Shown one piece after another: positions 53,013-63,396 of a stretch of DNA of 64,000 nucleotides. This DNA comes from Lactobacillus sp. ESL0677 (GTDB lineage: Bacteria; Bacillota; Bacilli; Lactobacillales; Lactobacillaceae): positions 1,964,799 through 2,028,798 of the forward strand of contig NZ_CP113946.1 of NCBI RefSeq assembly GCF_029392875.1. The letters run 5' to 3'. Position 1 is the first letter of the stretch. Every line of letters begins with the position of its first letter. The notes below the pieces were generated by a model that was not told the DNA's origin, ran no database searches, and saw only the letters and a list, made by a program, of their open reading frames with translations. The position numbers and the translations under genes are program-made.

Positions 53013-53028
53013 TGTTACACGTGTAACA
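53013..53028. other. parS-like perfect palindrome
   Basis: TGTTACACGTGTAACA is fully palindromic, retains CACGTG, and matches the ParB consensus at 14 of 16 bases. It sits between the gnd stop and its terminator, about 11 kb from the DnaA-box cluster. Confidence 0.65.
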
Positions 53029-53031
53029 TAA

Positions 53032-54417
53032 TTATTTTTCTTCATACCATTCTGTATGGAAGACACCAGGACGGTCATTTCTGTAATAAGTGTGTGCACC
53101 GAAGTAATCACGTTGACCCTGAATTAGGTTAGCAGGTAAGCTTGGATTAAAAATTGATTCCAAGTAATTAAGAGCAGCGCTCAAGGTTGGTGTTGGAATA
53201 CCAGCTTTAGTTGCTAGTGCAATTACTTGCCGCAAAGCACCAATATTTTCAGCCATTAAATCCTTGAAGTAACTATCTTCAAATAAATTATCCAGCTTTT
53301 TGCCGTTCTCATAAGCATTTTCAATATCTTTCAACATTGACGAACGAATAATACAACCAGCTTCCCAATCTTGAGCAATTGCTGGGTAACGCAAATCCCA
53401 TTTATAAGCATCTGCAGCCATCTTCAATTGTTGGAAGCCTTGAGCATAAGCAACAGCTTGACCTAATTGCAATGCTTTACCCAAATTAGCTACTAAATCA
53501 GCTGGTACATCGCCATTCCAAGTGATTTCTTTACCAGCACGTGTTGTTGCCTTAGACATAAACCGTGCTAAAACAGCTTCAGCAATTACACTAATTGGTG
53601 TTCCTAAGCGAATTGCGTCCTCAAGCATCCAGTTACCAGTACCCTTGTATGATGCCACATTCAAGATATGGTCGATTACGTAATCAGGAGTTAATTCATC
53701 TTTTTGCTTCAAGACCTCTGCCGTAATTTCACTTAAATAAGCCTTAACGATTCCTTGGTTCCAATCCGTAAAGATTTGAGCCATTTCATCATTAGTTTTA
53801 CCAGCAACTTTTCGTAAAATATCATAAACTTCGGAAAATTCTTGCATAATGCCGTATTCAATTCCGTTATGAACCATTTTAACGTAGTGACCGCTGCCTT
53901 CAGGTCCAATAAAGCTGACACAAGGACGACCCTCAGTATTTTTAGCAGCAATTGCTTCCAGGATCGGAGCAACTTGCTTGTAAGCTTCTTCATCGCCACC
54001 TGGCATTAAAGCTGGGCCATTCAAAGCTCCTTCTTCACCACCGGAAACACCCATTCCAATAAAGTGAATGCCATGTTCCTGCATTTCATGAAATCGCCGG
54101 TTAGTATCGTTAAAGTTGGAATTACCACCATCGATTAAAATATCACCCTTGTCCAGTAAAGGTAATAAAGTATGTAAAGTTTCATCAACTGGACGACCAG
54201 CTGCGATTTGAATTAAAATTTTGCGTGGTTTCTCTAATGAATTAACGAACTCTTCCCAAGAATAAGTAGGTTTTAATTTATCGTCTTCATATTTTGCAAA
54301 AGCATCAACTTCTGGCTTGTCAATACTGTAACCAGAAACTGAAAAGCCACTATTTCTGACATTTAAAGCAAGATTCTTACCCATTACAGATAAGCCAATT
54401 ATTCCAAATTGTTGCAT
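53032..54417 (-). CDS. gnd: 6-phosphogluconate dehydrogenase, decarboxylating
   Basis: Gnd oxidises 6-phosphogluconate to ribulose-5-phosphate, CO2 and NADPH. The 461-residue protein has the NADP-binding start 'GIIGLSVMGKNLALN', 'IDGGNSNFNDTNRR' near residue 98, the signature 'GSGHYVKMVHNGIEYG' with the catalytic Lys near 183, and the C-terminal 'QRDYFGAHTY'. GGAGG precedes the ATG. It is monocistronic. Together with the KDPG aldolase at 8597 it gives the organism more than one route from 6-carbon acids to triose or pentose phosphates. Confidence 0.96.
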   Translation of the reverse strand: MQQFGIIGLSVMGKNLALNVRNSGFSVSGYSIDKPEVDAFAKYEDDKLKPTYSWEEFVNSLEKPRKILIQIAAGRPVDETLHTLLPLLDKGDILIDGGNSNFNDTNRRFHEMQEHGIHFIGMGVSGGEEGALNGPALMPGGDEEAYKQVAPILEAIAAKNTEGRPCVSFIGPEGSGHYVKMVHNGIEYGIMQEFSEVYDILRKVAGKTNDEMAQIFTDWNQGIVKAYLSEITAEVLKQKDELTPDYVIDHILNVASYKGTGNWMLEDAIRLGTPISVIAEAVLARFMSKATTRAGKEITWNGDVPADLVANLGKALQLGQAVAYAQGFQQLKMAADAYKWDLRYPAIAQDWEAGCIIRSSMLKDIENAYENGKKLDNLFEDSYFKDLMAENIGALRQVIALATKAGIPTPTLSAALNYLESIFNPSLPANLIQGQRDYFGAHTYYRNDRPGVFHTEWYEEK

Positions 54418-54470
54418 ATTTTATCCTCCACTATTAAATTTATCCCCTATTATTATACTTATAAGTATGC

Positions 54471-54505
54471 AAAAAAGCGAAACCTTTTTATTAGTTCCGC
54501 TTTTT
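54471..54505 (-). terminator. Terminator after pyruvate oxidase 1
   Basis: AAAAAGCGGAAC and GTTTCGCTTTTT pair with one mismatch on the minus strand and run into T residues. Confidence 0.75.
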
Positions 54506-54534
54506 ATTTTTTTAATATTAACGATTAATTAACA

Positions 54535-56313
54535 TTAAGCTTCTGAAGCACCTGAAGTTGCATCGTCTTCATCTACAGGACCAAAAGCATCATCGTTAAC
54601 GCCGTACTTTTCAGCAAAGTAGCTGAATGGCTTCAAACCTTGTGCTTGGTACTTCTCAACGAATGCTGGGTCGTCCAAAGTGTTCAATTCAGTTGAGTAA
54701 GGCATTTCGTGAGTAAGCTTAACGTCTACTAACATTGGCTTATCAGAACTCTTCCATTCCTTAACTGCATCTTCGAATTCCTTCTTAGTACGTACAGTTA
54801 CACCCTTAACGTTCATACCTTCAGCAACCTTTGCCCAGTCGTTATCTGGAAGGATAACACCTGACAATGGTTGGTGTGATTGGTCTTCTTGTTCAGCTTG
54901 GATGAAACCAAGAGTTTCGTTAGTGAAGACAACGTTCATAATGTGCATGTTGTAACGAGCTTGGGTCAATAATTCTTGACTCATCATTGCAAAACCACCA
55001 TCACCACCAAGGTTCCAAACTTCACGGTCTGGGCAAGCAGTTGCAGCAGCTACAGCAGCTGGTGAACCAAAGCCCATAGTTGCGTACAAGCCTGAAGTTG
55101 CCCAAACTTGGTTATCGTGCAAGTTCATCAAACGTTGGAAGTCAATGTTGATGTTACCAACATCAATACCAAACATTGCATCGTCTGCAGCGTACTTGTT
55201 AATAATGTCAAAGATTGGTTCACGACGAATTGGCATTTCATCTGCATCGTCAAAGCTGTGTTGCCATTCTTCCCAGTTCTTACGATCCTCAACACCAGCT
55301 TTGTAAAGTGGTGATTCTTCACGAGCTTCACCAGCATCAATGATTGCTTGTAAAGTCTTAGCACCATCAGCCAAGATTGGAAGATCAACAGTGTGACGCT
55401 TACCCAATTTTTCTGAGTCAACATCAATTTGGATCATCTTAGCCTTAGGGTTAAAGAAGTAGCTTGAGAATGGTGAGTCGTTACCAACCCATACAACCAA
55501 GTCAGCGTGAGTTTGAATGTCGTCACTTGCCTTAGGAGCACAACGACCAATTGAACCCAAGTATGCTGGAAATGCATCTTCAACGATACCCTTAGCAATA
55601 ACTGATGACATAATTGGCATCTTGAACTTGTCTGAGAATGCCTTCAATACGTCACCGTGACCCTTAAGTCCCATACCAAAGTAAACTACTGGATTTGTAG
55701 CTTCTGCAATTAACTTAACTGCTTCATCAACTGATTCTTTAATTGGTGCAGCGTAGTTAGGCATAGCAGTTAATGAGTTAGCTGTAACTTGGAAGTTGTA
55801 GTCAATCTTGTCCCAACCAAAGTCTTTTGGCAAGATTAAAACTGCTGGCCCCTTCTTAGCGTATGCTTGACGAAGAGCTTCGTCCATCATCCGTGGAATT
55901 TGGTTAGCTGCTTTAACTTGGTGGTTCCAAACAGCAACGTTATCAAACCAAGGCTTTTCATCAAAAGCTTGGAAGAAGTTCATGTCTTGACGACTAGTTG
56001 GTACGTTAGCAACAATAGCTACCATTGGAGTCTTGTCATACTTAGCGTCGTATAAACCGTTCATCAAGTGAACAGCACCAGGTCCAGCTGAACCAAAACA
56101 TACACCAACTTTACCAGTGAGCTTGTATTCAGCTGAAGCTGCTAAAGCGCCAGCCTCTTCGTGACGAACTTCGATAAACTTAAGTTTGTCTTTGAAATTA
56201 AGAATAGCATTCATAGTTGAGTCGAATGAACCACCTGGATAACCAAAGATGTGGTCAATATCCCAATCAACTAATACTTGAAGCATTGCATCTGAGCCAT
56301 TAATTTTTGTCAT
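54535..56313 (-). CDS. Pyruvate oxidase (copy 1)
   Basis: A 592-residue thiamine-diphosphate and FAD enzyme that converts pyruvate, phosphate and O2 to acetyl phosphate, CO2 and H2O2. Family marks are the catalytic Glu in 'FIEVRHEEAGALA' near residue 48, 'GSAGPGAVHLMNGLYDAK' near 76, and the ThDP motif 'NLGGDGGFAM' to 'TNETLGF' near 445-480. GAAGGAGA precedes the ATG. The predicted promoter is TTGTAA/TAATAC (56375-56380, 56351-56356). The C-terminus ends in 'DEDDATSGASE', a tail shared with copy 2. Confidence 0.92.
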   Translation of the reverse strand: MTKINGSDAMLQVLVDWDIDHIFGYPGGSFDSTMNAILNFKDKLKFIEVRHEEAGALAASAEYKLTGKVGVCFGSAGPGAVHLMNGLYDAKYDKTPMVAIVANVPTSRQDMNFFQAFDEKPWFDNVAVWNHQVKAANQIPRMMDEALRQAYAKKGPAVLILPKDFGWDKIDYNFQVTANSLTAMPNYAAPIKESVDEAVKLIAEATNPVVYFGMGLKGHGDVLKAFSDKFKMPIMSSVIAKGIVEDAFPAYLGSIGRCAPKASDDIQTHADLVVWVGNDSPFSSYFFNPKAKMIQIDVDSEKLGKRHTVDLPILADGAKTLQAIIDAGEAREESPLYKAGVEDRKNWEEWQHSFDDADEMPIRREPIFDIINKYAADDAMFGIDVGNINIDFQRLMNLHDNQVWATSGLYATMGFGSPAAVAAATACPDREVWNLGGDGGFAMMSQELLTQARYNMHIMNVVFTNETLGFIQAEQEDQSHQPLSGVILPDNDWAKVAEGMNVKGVTVRTKKEFEDAVKEWKSSDKPMLVDVKLTHEMPYSTELNTLDDPAFVEKYQAQGLKPFSYFAEKYGVNDDAFGPVDEDDATSGASEA

Positions 56314-56632
56314 TTGAGCGTATCTCCTTCAAATAAATCACTTACATACAGTATTAAAACATATAATTCCATAATTACAAGTAACTGAATTGCAAATAAC
56401 TTGGGCTTTAGAAGACAACTATCAAAATACAAAAAGTAACATAATCATAAATTTTTAGACTATCAATTCAATAATAGGTTGACTTTAATAAAGGGAAATC
56501 GCTTTATTTACAGACGATATTGGTTTTTGCTAAAAATATCCGCTATTAATATATAGCAGTATAAATAAAAAAACGAAACCAAAATAAATTGATTTCGTTT
56601 CTCTAAAAATAATTAAAATTATTTATTAATTA
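56314..56632. other. Intergenic region between the two pyruvate oxidase genes
   Basis: These 319 bp hold the terminator of copy 2 (56564-56600), the promoter of copy 1 (56351-56380) and otherwise AT-rich sequence in which I see no gene, repeat or conserved leader. Confidence 0.6.
56564..56600 (-). terminator. Terminator after pyruvate oxidase 2
   Basis: AAACGAAA (56571-56578) and TTTCGTTT (56593-56600) pair, extended by a CA/TG-rich loop, with an A-run that becomes a T-run on the minus strand. Confidence 0.7.
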
Positions 56633-58441
56633 CTAGTGTTCTGAAGCACCTGAAGTTGCATCTTCTTCTGGCTCTGGTTCAGGCTCAGCTTCTTCTTCTG
56701 AAGCACCCGAAGCAGTATCTTCTACAAGACCATATTTTTCAGCAAAGTAACTGAATGGCTTCAAACCTTGTGCTTGGTACTTCTCAACGAATGCTGGGTC
56801 GTCTAAAGTGTTCAATTCAGTTGAGTAAGGCATTTCGTGAGTGAACTTAACGTCGATTAACATTGGTCCATCCATTTGCTTAAATTCCTTAACTGCGTCT
56901 TCGAATTCTTTCTTAGTACGTACAGTTACACCCTTAACGTTCATACCTTCAGCAACCTTTGCCCAGTCGTTGTTAGGAATGATAACACCAGATAATGGTT
57001 GGTTAGATTCATCTTCTTGTTCAGCTTGAATGTAACCTAAAGTTTCATTAGTGAAGACAACGTTGATAACGTGCATGTTGTAACGAGCTTGGGTCAACAG
57101 TTCTTGGTTCATCATTGCAAAACCACCGTCACCACCAAGGTTCCAAACTTCACGCTCTGGATGAGTAGTAGCTGCAGCAAGCGATGCTGGAGTACCAAAG
57201 CCCATAGTTGCGTACAAGCCTGATGTTGCCCAAGTTTGTTCATCATGTAAGTTAACTAAACGTTGGAAGTCAATGTTGATGTTACCAACATCAATAGCAA
57301 ACATTGCGTTGTCTGCAGCGTATTTGTTAATGATGTCAAAAATTGGTTCACGACGAACTGGCATTTCATCTGAGTCAACAAAGCTGTTTTCCCATTCTTC
57401 CCAGTTTTCACGGTCTGCAATAGCAGCCTTGTAAAGTGGTGATTCTTCACGAGTTTCACCAGCATCAATAATTGCCTGTAAAGTCTTAGCACCATCAGCC
57501 AAGATTGGAACATCAACAGCATGACGCTTGCCCAATTTTTCTGAGTCAACATCAATTTGGATGACCTTAGCCTTTGGATCAAAGAAGAATACTGAGAATG
57601 GTGAGTTGTTACCAACCCAAACAACCAAGTCAGCGTGAGTTTGGATGTCATCACTAGGCTTTGGTGCAACACGACCAATTGAACCCATGTATGCTGGAAA
57701 CTTGTCTTCAACAATACCCTTAGCAATAACTGATGACATAATTGGAGTCTTAAACTTGTCAGCAAATGCCTTTAAAACATCGCCATGTCCCTTCATACCC
57801 ATACCATAGTATACTACTGGGTTCTTAGCTTCTTTGAGAAGTTTAACAGCTGCATCAACATCAGTCTTCTTAGGAGCTGCATAGTTAGGAATAGCTTCTA
57901 ATGAGTTGTATGTTACACGGAAGTTATCGTTAATCTTGTCCCAACCAAAGTCCTTAGGAAGGATTAAAACTGCTGGACCCTTCTTAGCATATGCTTGACG
58001 AAGAGCTTCGTCCATCATGCTAGGAACTTGGTCAGCTGTCTTAATTTGGTGGTTCCAAACTGCTACAGCATCAAACCAAGGTTTTTCATCAAAAGCCTGG
58101 AAGAAGTCAATATCTTGACGACTTGTTGGTACGTTAGCAACGATAGCTACCATTGGTACCTTGTCGTATTTTGCATCGTACAAACCGTTCATCAAGTGAA
58201 TAGCACCAGGACCGGCTGAACCAAAACATACACCAGCATGACCAGTGAATTTATATTCAGCAGCTGCTGCCAAAGCACCAGCTTCTTCGTGACGAACTTC
58301 AATATAGTTCATCTTGCCCTTGAAATCGTGAATAGCGTTCATTGTTGAATCGAATGAACCACCTGGAAAACCATAAATATGATCAATATGCCAGTCCAAC
58401 AAAACTTGAAGCATAGCATTTGCGCCATTAATTTTTGCCAT
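56633..58441 (-). CDS. Pyruvate oxidase (copy 2)
   Basis: A 602-residue paralog of the gene at 54535 with the same motifs ('IEVRHEEAGALA', 'GSAGPGAIHLMNG', 'NLGGDGGFAM', 'TNETLGY'). The C-terminus carries a longer acidic tail in which 'TASGASE' and 'ATSGASE' flank a Glu/Pro-repeat. GGAGAT precedes ATG 58441; the open frame extends 21 codons further without a site. The promoter (TTGAAA 58507-58512, TAATAC 58483-58488, 18 bp apart) closely matches that of copy 1, so both genes and their control regions were duplicated together. Confidence 0.92.
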   Translation of the reverse strand: MAKINGANAMLQVLLDWHIDHIYGFPGGSFDSTMNAIHDFKGKMNYIEVRHEEAGALAAAAEYKFTGHAGVCFGSAGPGAIHLMNGLYDAKYDKVPMVAIVANVPTSRQDIDFFQAFDEKPWFDAVAVWNHQIKTADQVPSMMDEALRQAYAKKGPAVLILPKDFGWDKINDNFRVTYNSLEAIPNYAAPKKTDVDAAVKLLKEAKNPVVYYGMGMKGHGDVLKAFADKFKTPIMSSVIAKGIVEDKFPAYMGSIGRVAPKPSDDIQTHADLVVWVGNNSPFSVFFFDPKAKVIQIDVDSEKLGKRHAVDVPILADGAKTLQAIIDAGETREESPLYKAAIADRENWEEWENSFVDSDEMPVRREPIFDIINKYAADNAMFAIDVGNINIDFQRLVNLHDEQTWATSGLYATMGFGTPASLAAATTHPEREVWNLGGDGGFAMMNQELLTQARYNMHVINVVFTNETLGYIQAEQEDESNQPLSGVIIPNNDWAKVAEGMNVKGVTVRTKKEFEDAVKEFKQMDGPMLIDVKFTHEMPYSTELNTLDDPAFVEKYQAQGLKPFSYFAEKYGLVEDTASGASEEEAEPEPEPEEDATSGASEH

Positions 58442-58688
58442 TTTAAAGTGCATCTCCTTAAATACATGTTTACTTACATAATGTATTAAAACATATAATT
58501 TCACAATTTCAAGTATGCACTAACGTTAATAAAGTACCGGTATTTCAGCTATAAAAAAGAAATATTTTCACAATTTATATAGTCTTATCATTGATAACGC
58601 TTTTATAGCAATCTTTATGCTTGTTATTAATTGATCATTCTTAAAATATAATCACTAAGTTTCAAATATAAAAATTTTTTAAAATTTT

Positions 58689-60587
58689 TTACTTCTTAAT
58701 CTTTTCATAATGACCATTTTGAATATACACACTCAAAATAGCCAAATCTGCTGGATTAACACCCGATATTCTTTCGGCTTGAGCTATTGTCTCAGGCCGA
58801 ATCTTAGCGAATTTCTGCCTTGCTTCGGTTGCCAAGCCATCGATTGCATTATAGTCAATACCTGTGGGAATTTTTTTAGCTTCTTGACGGTGGAGCCGAT
58901 CAATTTGAACTTGTTCTTTTTTAATATATCCGGCGTACTTAATATTAATTTCAACCTGTTCTTTAACATAACGATTTGATGAGATTTCTTCTCCTGTCAG
59001 CCGTTCAATGTCATCAATTGTTACTTTAGGCCGTCTTAAAAAGATATCTGCTTTAACACCAGCACCCATTGCATTTTCACCAATTCCACTCAAATATTGT
59101 TGAATTTCAAAATTGGGATGAATGGTCAAACTAGCCAATTTTGCCTTAACATTTGCAATTTGTTTTTTCTTATCTTCAAATTTAGCATAGCGTTCATCTG
59201 AAATTAAGCCCAACTTGTAACCATAATCAGTTAACCGCAGGTCAGCGTTATCGTGGCGCAGAATTAACCGATACTCAGCACGAGAGGTAAGCAAGCGATA
59301 CGGTTCCTCAGTACCCTTAGTTACCAAATCGTCAATTAAGACACCAATATAGGCTTCATCCCTGCCCAAAGTAAAACCAGGCTTGCCAGCAGCACGCAAA
59401 GCAGCATTAATCCCAGCAATTAGTCCTTGCCCAGCTGCTTCTTCATAGCCAGAAGTACCGTTCATTTGACCAGCAGTAAACAAGTTCTTAATATTTTTGG
59501 TTTCCAAAGTATGCTTTAACTGCCACGGATCAACAACATCGTATTCAATTGCATAACCTGGGCGCATCATTTCAGCATGTTCTAGTCCAGCAACTGAGTG
59601 CAGCATCTTCAACTGAATTTCTTCTGGCATTGAAGTTGAAAAGTCGCCAACATAGACTTCCTTGGTAGTTTTTCCTTCTGGCTCTAAGAAAATTTGGTGG
59701 CGCGGTTTATCAGCAAACCGGACAACCTTGGTTTCAATTGACGGACAATAACGCGGACCAACGCCCTTAATCTGACCCGAAAACATTGGCGAACGTGTCA
59801 GATTTTCATTAATAATCTTGTGCGTTTCCTGATTGGTATAAGTCATCCAGCAAGAAACTTGATCCTTTAAGTAGTCTTCATCCCTACTGGTAAAGGAAAA
59901 GTGGCGGGGCTCTTCATCTCCAGGTTCCTCTTCAGTCTTGGAATAATCAATCGTATTACCATTAACGCGTGGCGGGGTACCAGTCTTAAAACGGCGCAGT
60001 TTAAAGCCTAATTTTTCCAAATTTTCGGATAATTTAATCGCTGGCACCGTGTTATTAGGACCTGAAGAATAATTCAATTCCCCAATAAAAATACGGCCGC
60101 GAGCAGAGGTACCTGTTGTGAGCACAACGCTTTTAGCATGATAGCAAGCACCTGTGTTAGTGATAAGGCCTGTACATACCCCATCTTCAACAATTAACTC
60201 GTCCACTGTTGCCTGACGCAAAGTTAAATTAGGGGTATTCTCAATAACGTCCTTCATTTGTTCATGATATTGCCACTTGTCAGCTTGAGCCCGTAAAGCA
60301 CGTACTGCTGGGCCCTTACCCGTATTTAGCATCCGCATTTGGATATAGGTGGCATCAATATTTTTACCCATTTGGCCACCCAAAGCATCAATTTCACGCA
60401 CAACCGTCCCTTTAGCTGGACCACCAACGGACGGATTACACGGCATGAAGGCAACCATATCAAGGCTAATTGTCAGTAATAACGTCTTTTGGCCCATTCT
60501 GGCACTAGCCAAAGCTGCCTCGCTGCCGGCATGACCAGCACCAACAACAATGACATCATAATCATTTGAGTCGTAACTCTTAATCAT
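58689..60587 (-). CDS. mnmG: tRNA uridine-34 modification enzyme MnmG (GidA)
   Basis: MnmG works with MnmE to add the carboxymethylaminomethyl group to U34 of certain tRNAs. The 632-residue protein has the FAD-binding '[14 protein letters not shown]' near residue 10, '[13 protein letters not shown]' near 48, '[12 protein letters not shown]' near 153 and '[14 protein letters not shown]' near 375. The frame extends 10 codons upstream, but ATG 60587 has AGGAG about 11 nt before it and gives the normal N-terminus. It lies 14 bp after mnmE. Confidence 0.96.
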   Translation of the reverse strand: MIKSYDSNDYDVIVVGAGHAGSEAALASARMGQKTLLLTISLDMVAFMPCNPSVGGPAKGTVVREIDALGGQMGKNIDATYIQMRMLNTGKGPAVRALRAQADKWQYHEQMKDVIENTPNLTLRQATVDELIVEDGVCTGLITNTGACYHAKSVVLTTGTSARGRIFIGELNYSSGPNNTVPAIKLSENLEKLGFKLRRFKTGTPPRVNGNTIDYSKTEEEPGDEEPRHFSFTSRDEDYLKDQVSCWMTYTNQETHKIINENLTRSPMFSGQIKGVGPRYCPSIETKVVRFADKPRHQIFLEPEGKTTKEVYVGDFSTSMPEEIQLKMLHSVAGLEHAEMMRPGYAIEYDVVDPWQLKHTLETKNIKNLFTAGQMNGTSGYEEAAGQGLIAGINAALRAAGKPGFTLGRDEAYIGVLIDDLVTKGTEEPYRLLTSRAEYRLILRHDNADLRLTDYGYKLGLISDERYAKFEDKKKQIANVKAKLASLTIHPNFEIQQYLSGIGENAMGAGVKADIFLRRPKVTIDDIERLTGEEISSNRYVKEQVEINIKYAGYIKKEQVQIDRLHRQEAKKIPTGIDYNAIDGLATEARQKFAKIRPETIAQAERISGVNPADLAILSVYIQNGHYEKIKK

Positions 60588-60601
60588 TTCCACTTCTACT
60601 C

Positions 60602-61987
60602 CTATTTTCCTAAACAAAATTGACTAAACAATTCATTAACTAGCTCATCAGGACTGCTTTCGCCAGTAATCTCGCCTAAAGTGTCCCACGCGCCGTTAAA
60701 ATCAATCTGAGCAATATCTACCGGCACTTCATCTTTAACCGCCTGAATAACATCTTGCAGCTGTTTTTTAGCCTTTTCTAATAGACCAACTTGGCGCTGG
60801 TTAGTGACCATCACCTGATCATTAGAGTTTTCAATCCCACTAAAGAACAATTTTCTAATTGCTTCTTCTAGTTCAGTAAGATTTTTTTCTTGCAAAATCG
60901 ACGTAGCAATTACTTCGCTACCCGTTATTTTTTTAATTTCACTAACCGTTAATTTTTGCCCTAAATCCGTCTTATTTAAAATTACAATTCTCTTTTTAGC
61001 ATCTGTTGCTGCAATCAGCGCCTTGTCTTCTGATGATAAATCCTGACTAGAATCAAGTAGTAATAAAACTAAATCCGCTTGAGCCAGCGCCTTTTTAGAC
61101 CGTTCGACGCCAATTTTTTCAACTTTATTATCAGTATGCCGAATCCCAGCCGTATCAATCAGTTTCAGCGGCACTCCTTTAATTGCAACATATTCCTCTA
61201 ACGTATCTCGAGTTGTTCCCGCAACATCGGTAACAATCGCCTTATCGCTTTTAGTCAAATAATTAAGCAAAGATGACTTACCAACATTGGGCTGACCAAT
61301 AATTGCTGTTGCCAAGCCGTTACGTAAAGCCGTTCCTTCAGCTGCCGTATCCAGTAAGCGCGTGATTTTCTCACTTACCGACTGTGAAACGGACGCCATC
61401 TGCTTAGCAGTAATAGTGTCGGCATCGTACTCAGGATAATCAATGTTAACCTCAACGTTTGCCAAGGTATCCAAAATTTCCTGCCGCATTGCGCGAATTT
61501 TTTCAAGCAAGCCACCTTCAAGCTGCTTTTCAGCAACTTGACGAGCCTTATCGGTCTTAGCACGCACAATATCCATTACACTTTCGGCTTGAGTCAAATC
61601 AATTCGACCATTGACAAATGCCCGTTTGGTAAACTCACCAGCTTCCGCCATTCGTGCGCCTTCTTTAAGCAACAGTTGCAAAATCCGGTTAGTGACCACA
61701 ATGCCGCCGTGACAGTTAATTTCGACAATATCTTCACGCGTAAATGTTTTCGGTGCCAGCATTACTGAGACCATTGCCTCGTCAATTACCTGGTTAGTTT
61801 CTGGTTCAATCACATGACCATAGTGAATTGTATGACTAGGTACTTTAGCTAAGTTAGCCCCTTTAAAAATGTGATTAGCAATCTTAACTGCATCTTCTCC
61901 CGACATGCGGACAATCGAAATTCCACCCTCACCAATTGGCGTTGAAATAGCAGCAATTGTATCAAATTCGGTTAAAGTTTGTGCCAT
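60602..61987 (-). CDS. mnmE: tRNA modification GTPase MnmE (TrmE)
   Basis: A 461-residue GTPase partner of MnmG. It has the formyl-THF-binding N-domain ('[21 protein letters not shown]'-type start, residues 8-28), a helical domain, and the inserted G domain (about 220-380) with G1 [10 protein letters not shown]2 'GTTRDT', G3 DTAG and G4 NKTD, then the C-terminal 'FCLGK' with the catalytic Cys. AAAAGGAG precedes the ATG. It forms an operon with mnmG. Confidence 0.97.
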   Translation of the reverse strand: MAQTLTEFDTIAAISTPIGEGGISIVRMSGEDAVKIANHIFKGANLAKVPSHTIHYGHVIEPETNQVIDEAMVSVMLAPKTFTREDIVEINCHGGIVVTNRILQLLLKEGARMAEAGEFTKRAFVNGRIDLTQAESVMDIVRAKTDKARQVAEKQLEGGLLEKIRAMRQEILDTLANVEVNIDYPEYDADTITAKQMASVSQSVSEKITRLLDTAAEGTALRNGLATAIIGQPNVGKSSLLNYLTKSDKAIVTDVAGTTRDTLEEYVAIKGVPLKLIDTAGIRHTDNKVEKIGVERSKKALAQADLVLLLLDSSQDLSSEDKALIAATDAKKRIVILNKTDLGQKLTVSEIKKITGSEVIATSILQEKNLTELEEAIRKLFFSGIENSNDQVMVTNQRQVGLLEKAKKQLQDVIQAVKDEVPVDIAQIDFNGAWDTLGEITGESSPDELVNELFSQFCLGK

Positions 61988-62017
61988 AATTTCTCCTTTT
62001 CAAATAAATTTCAATAA

Positions 62018-62067
62018 AAAAAGCGCATTATAGCACCACGAAAAATTCGTGATGTATAAAGCACTTT
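62018..62067 (-). terminator. Terminator after yidC
   Basis: CACGAA/TTCGTG forms the top of an imperfect long hairpin closed by GTGCTTT and GCGCTTT-type pairs; seven T residues follow on the minus strand. Confidence 0.65.
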
Positions 62068-62103
62068 GACTACTTTATCTAAAAATCACTTTAGACTAAA
62101 TAT

Positions 62104-62973
62104 TTACTTTTTACGCTTTAAACGCTTATAGGTTCTTCTAAGTTGACGTTTACGTTCACGTTCGGCTTCTGCCTTAGCTTCTTGCGCCTTGCGATATTTA
62201 ATCGGATTCTGCAAGATAAAGGTTTGGCCAACTTGGAAGAGGTTAGAAACTACCCAGTACAAAACAATCGCTGACTGGAAGTAAATTCCCATTACACCAA
62301 CCATAATTGACATCCCATAAGTCATCATCTTAGTTGACGCTGTTTGTGATTCCTTTGGCGTTGACAACTGACTAATGTAAGTTGACAGGAACGTCAAAAT
62401 CATCGACAAAATCGGCATAATGAAGTAAGGATCTGGTTTACCTAAATCCATCCATAAAAAATGGCCTGTTTGAAGTTGCGGTGTTTGCCAGATTGCGCCA
62501 TACAAGGCATACATTACCGGAAACTGGATAATTAGCGGCAAACAACCAGCATACGGATTAATCCCAGCTTCCTTATAAAGCTTATTAGTTTCTTGGGACA
62601 ATAACGTCCGCGATTCCGTATCATTACCCGGATACTTTTTGCGTAATGCATTAATCTCCGGTTGAATTGCTTGCATCTTCGTCGTACTCTTAATCGAAAT
62701 CGCACTAAGCGGATACAAAATAACCCGCACAATTACAGTGAAGACAATGATTGCCCACCCGTAACTATTGCTCATAATTTTAGCCAGCCATAGGATAAAG
62801 ACCGACATATAATAAATGATCCAGCGATTCCACCAGCTACCACTAGTATGCGAAACTGGTGCCACTTTGGCGTTAGTTTGTGCTGCACAACCCGTTAACA
62901 CAACAGCGATTGCAACAACTGCTAGCAGTGTAAGCAGACGTTTGACATTTCTCTTAGTTAAAATGTCTTTCAC
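62104..62973 (-). CDS. yidC: Membrane protein insertase YidC/OxaA
   Basis: YidC inserts membrane proteins alone or with SecYEG. The 289-residue Gram-positive form has a lipoprotein signal ('VVLTGCAAQ', Cys near residue 25), five membrane segments and the conserved 'STTKMQAIQPEINALRKKYP' cytoplasmic loop near 95. The frame extends into rnpA, but GTG at 62973 lies one base after the rnpA stop and 9 nt after GAGG, and gives the usual length; an ATG at 62994 is a second possibility. It is coupled to rnpA and rpmH. Confidence 0.92.
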   Translation of the reverse strand: MKDILTKRNVKRLLTLLAVVAIAVVLTGCAAQTNAKVAPVSHTSGSWWNRWIIYYMSVFILWLAKIMSNSYGWAIIVFTVIVRVILYPLSAISIKSTTKMQAIQPEINALRKKYPGNDTESRTLLSQETNKLYKEAGINPYAGCLPLIIQFPVMYALYGAIWQTPQLQTGHFLWMDLGKPDPYFIMPILSMILTFLSTYISQLSTPKESQTASTKMMTYGMSIMVGVMGIYFQSAIVLYWVVSNLFQVGQTFILQNPIKYRKAQEAKAEAERERKRQLRRTYKRLKRKK

Positions 62974-62974
62974 T

Positions 62975-63343
62975 CTAATCTTCCTCAACTTCATCAGGTA
63001 TTTCTTCAATAATATTGGCCAAAAAGAGTGCGTGCAGCAAGTTCTTTCTGACTTCAGCCATTTTAAAGTTACGCGCATATGGTCTAGCAATCACTAAAAA
63101 GTCAATTTGCGCTTCAATTGCAGGCTTATTTTCAGTAAGAACCGCACGAATATAACGTTTGAGCCGGTTGCGAACAACGGCAGTATGACCCACCTTTTTG
63201 CCAACAGAAATCCCCACCCGAAAATGTTTATTTTCTGTTTTATCTATTTTATAGATGACAAAAGCACGGTTTGCCACTGAATTACCAGATTTAAAAACTC
63301 GCTGAAAATCATTTTCAGTTTTAACTCGATAAGACTTTCTCAA
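62975..63343 (-). CDS. rnpA: Ribonuclease P protein component
   Basis: The 122-residue protein subunit of RNase P, which helps the RNA subunit process tRNA 5' ends. The RNR motif '[11 protein letters not shown]' is near residue 57 and the N-terminus reads '[16 protein letters not shown]'. It starts at TTG, as in B. subtilis, with GGAA upstream. It lies 51 bp after rpmH; the terminator-like hairpin between them may adjust the ratio of the two products. Confidence 0.96.
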   Translation of the reverse strand: MRKSYRVKTENDFQRVFKSGNSVANRAFVIYKIDKTENKHFRVGISVGKKVGHTAVVRNRLKRYIRAVLTENKPAIEAQIDFLVIARPYARNFKMAEVRKNLLHALFLANIIEEIPDEVEED

Positions 63344-63373
63344 AACGTTTCATTCCACTCTTGTACACTAAAA

Positions 63374-63396
63374 AAACCACTGGGATTCAGTGGTTT
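63374..63396 (-). terminator. Attenuator-like hairpin between rpmH and rnpA
   Basis: AAACCACTG and CAGTGGTTT form a 9 bp stem with a 5-base loop, overlapping the rpmH stop codon and followed by T residues on the minus strand. Partial termination would make more L34 than RnpA. Confidence 0.65.

Noticed and set aside
57256..57765. 169-codon minus-strand frame inside pyruvate oxidase 2
   Set aside because: It is a frameshifted reading of the oxidase, Leu-rich from codon bias, with an equivalent in the paralog.
58559..58573. GAAATATTTTCACAA upstream of pyruvate oxidase 2 as a Rex site
   Set aside because: Only one half-site (TTCACAA) is good; the other half does not match TTGTGAA, and copy 1 has no counterpart.
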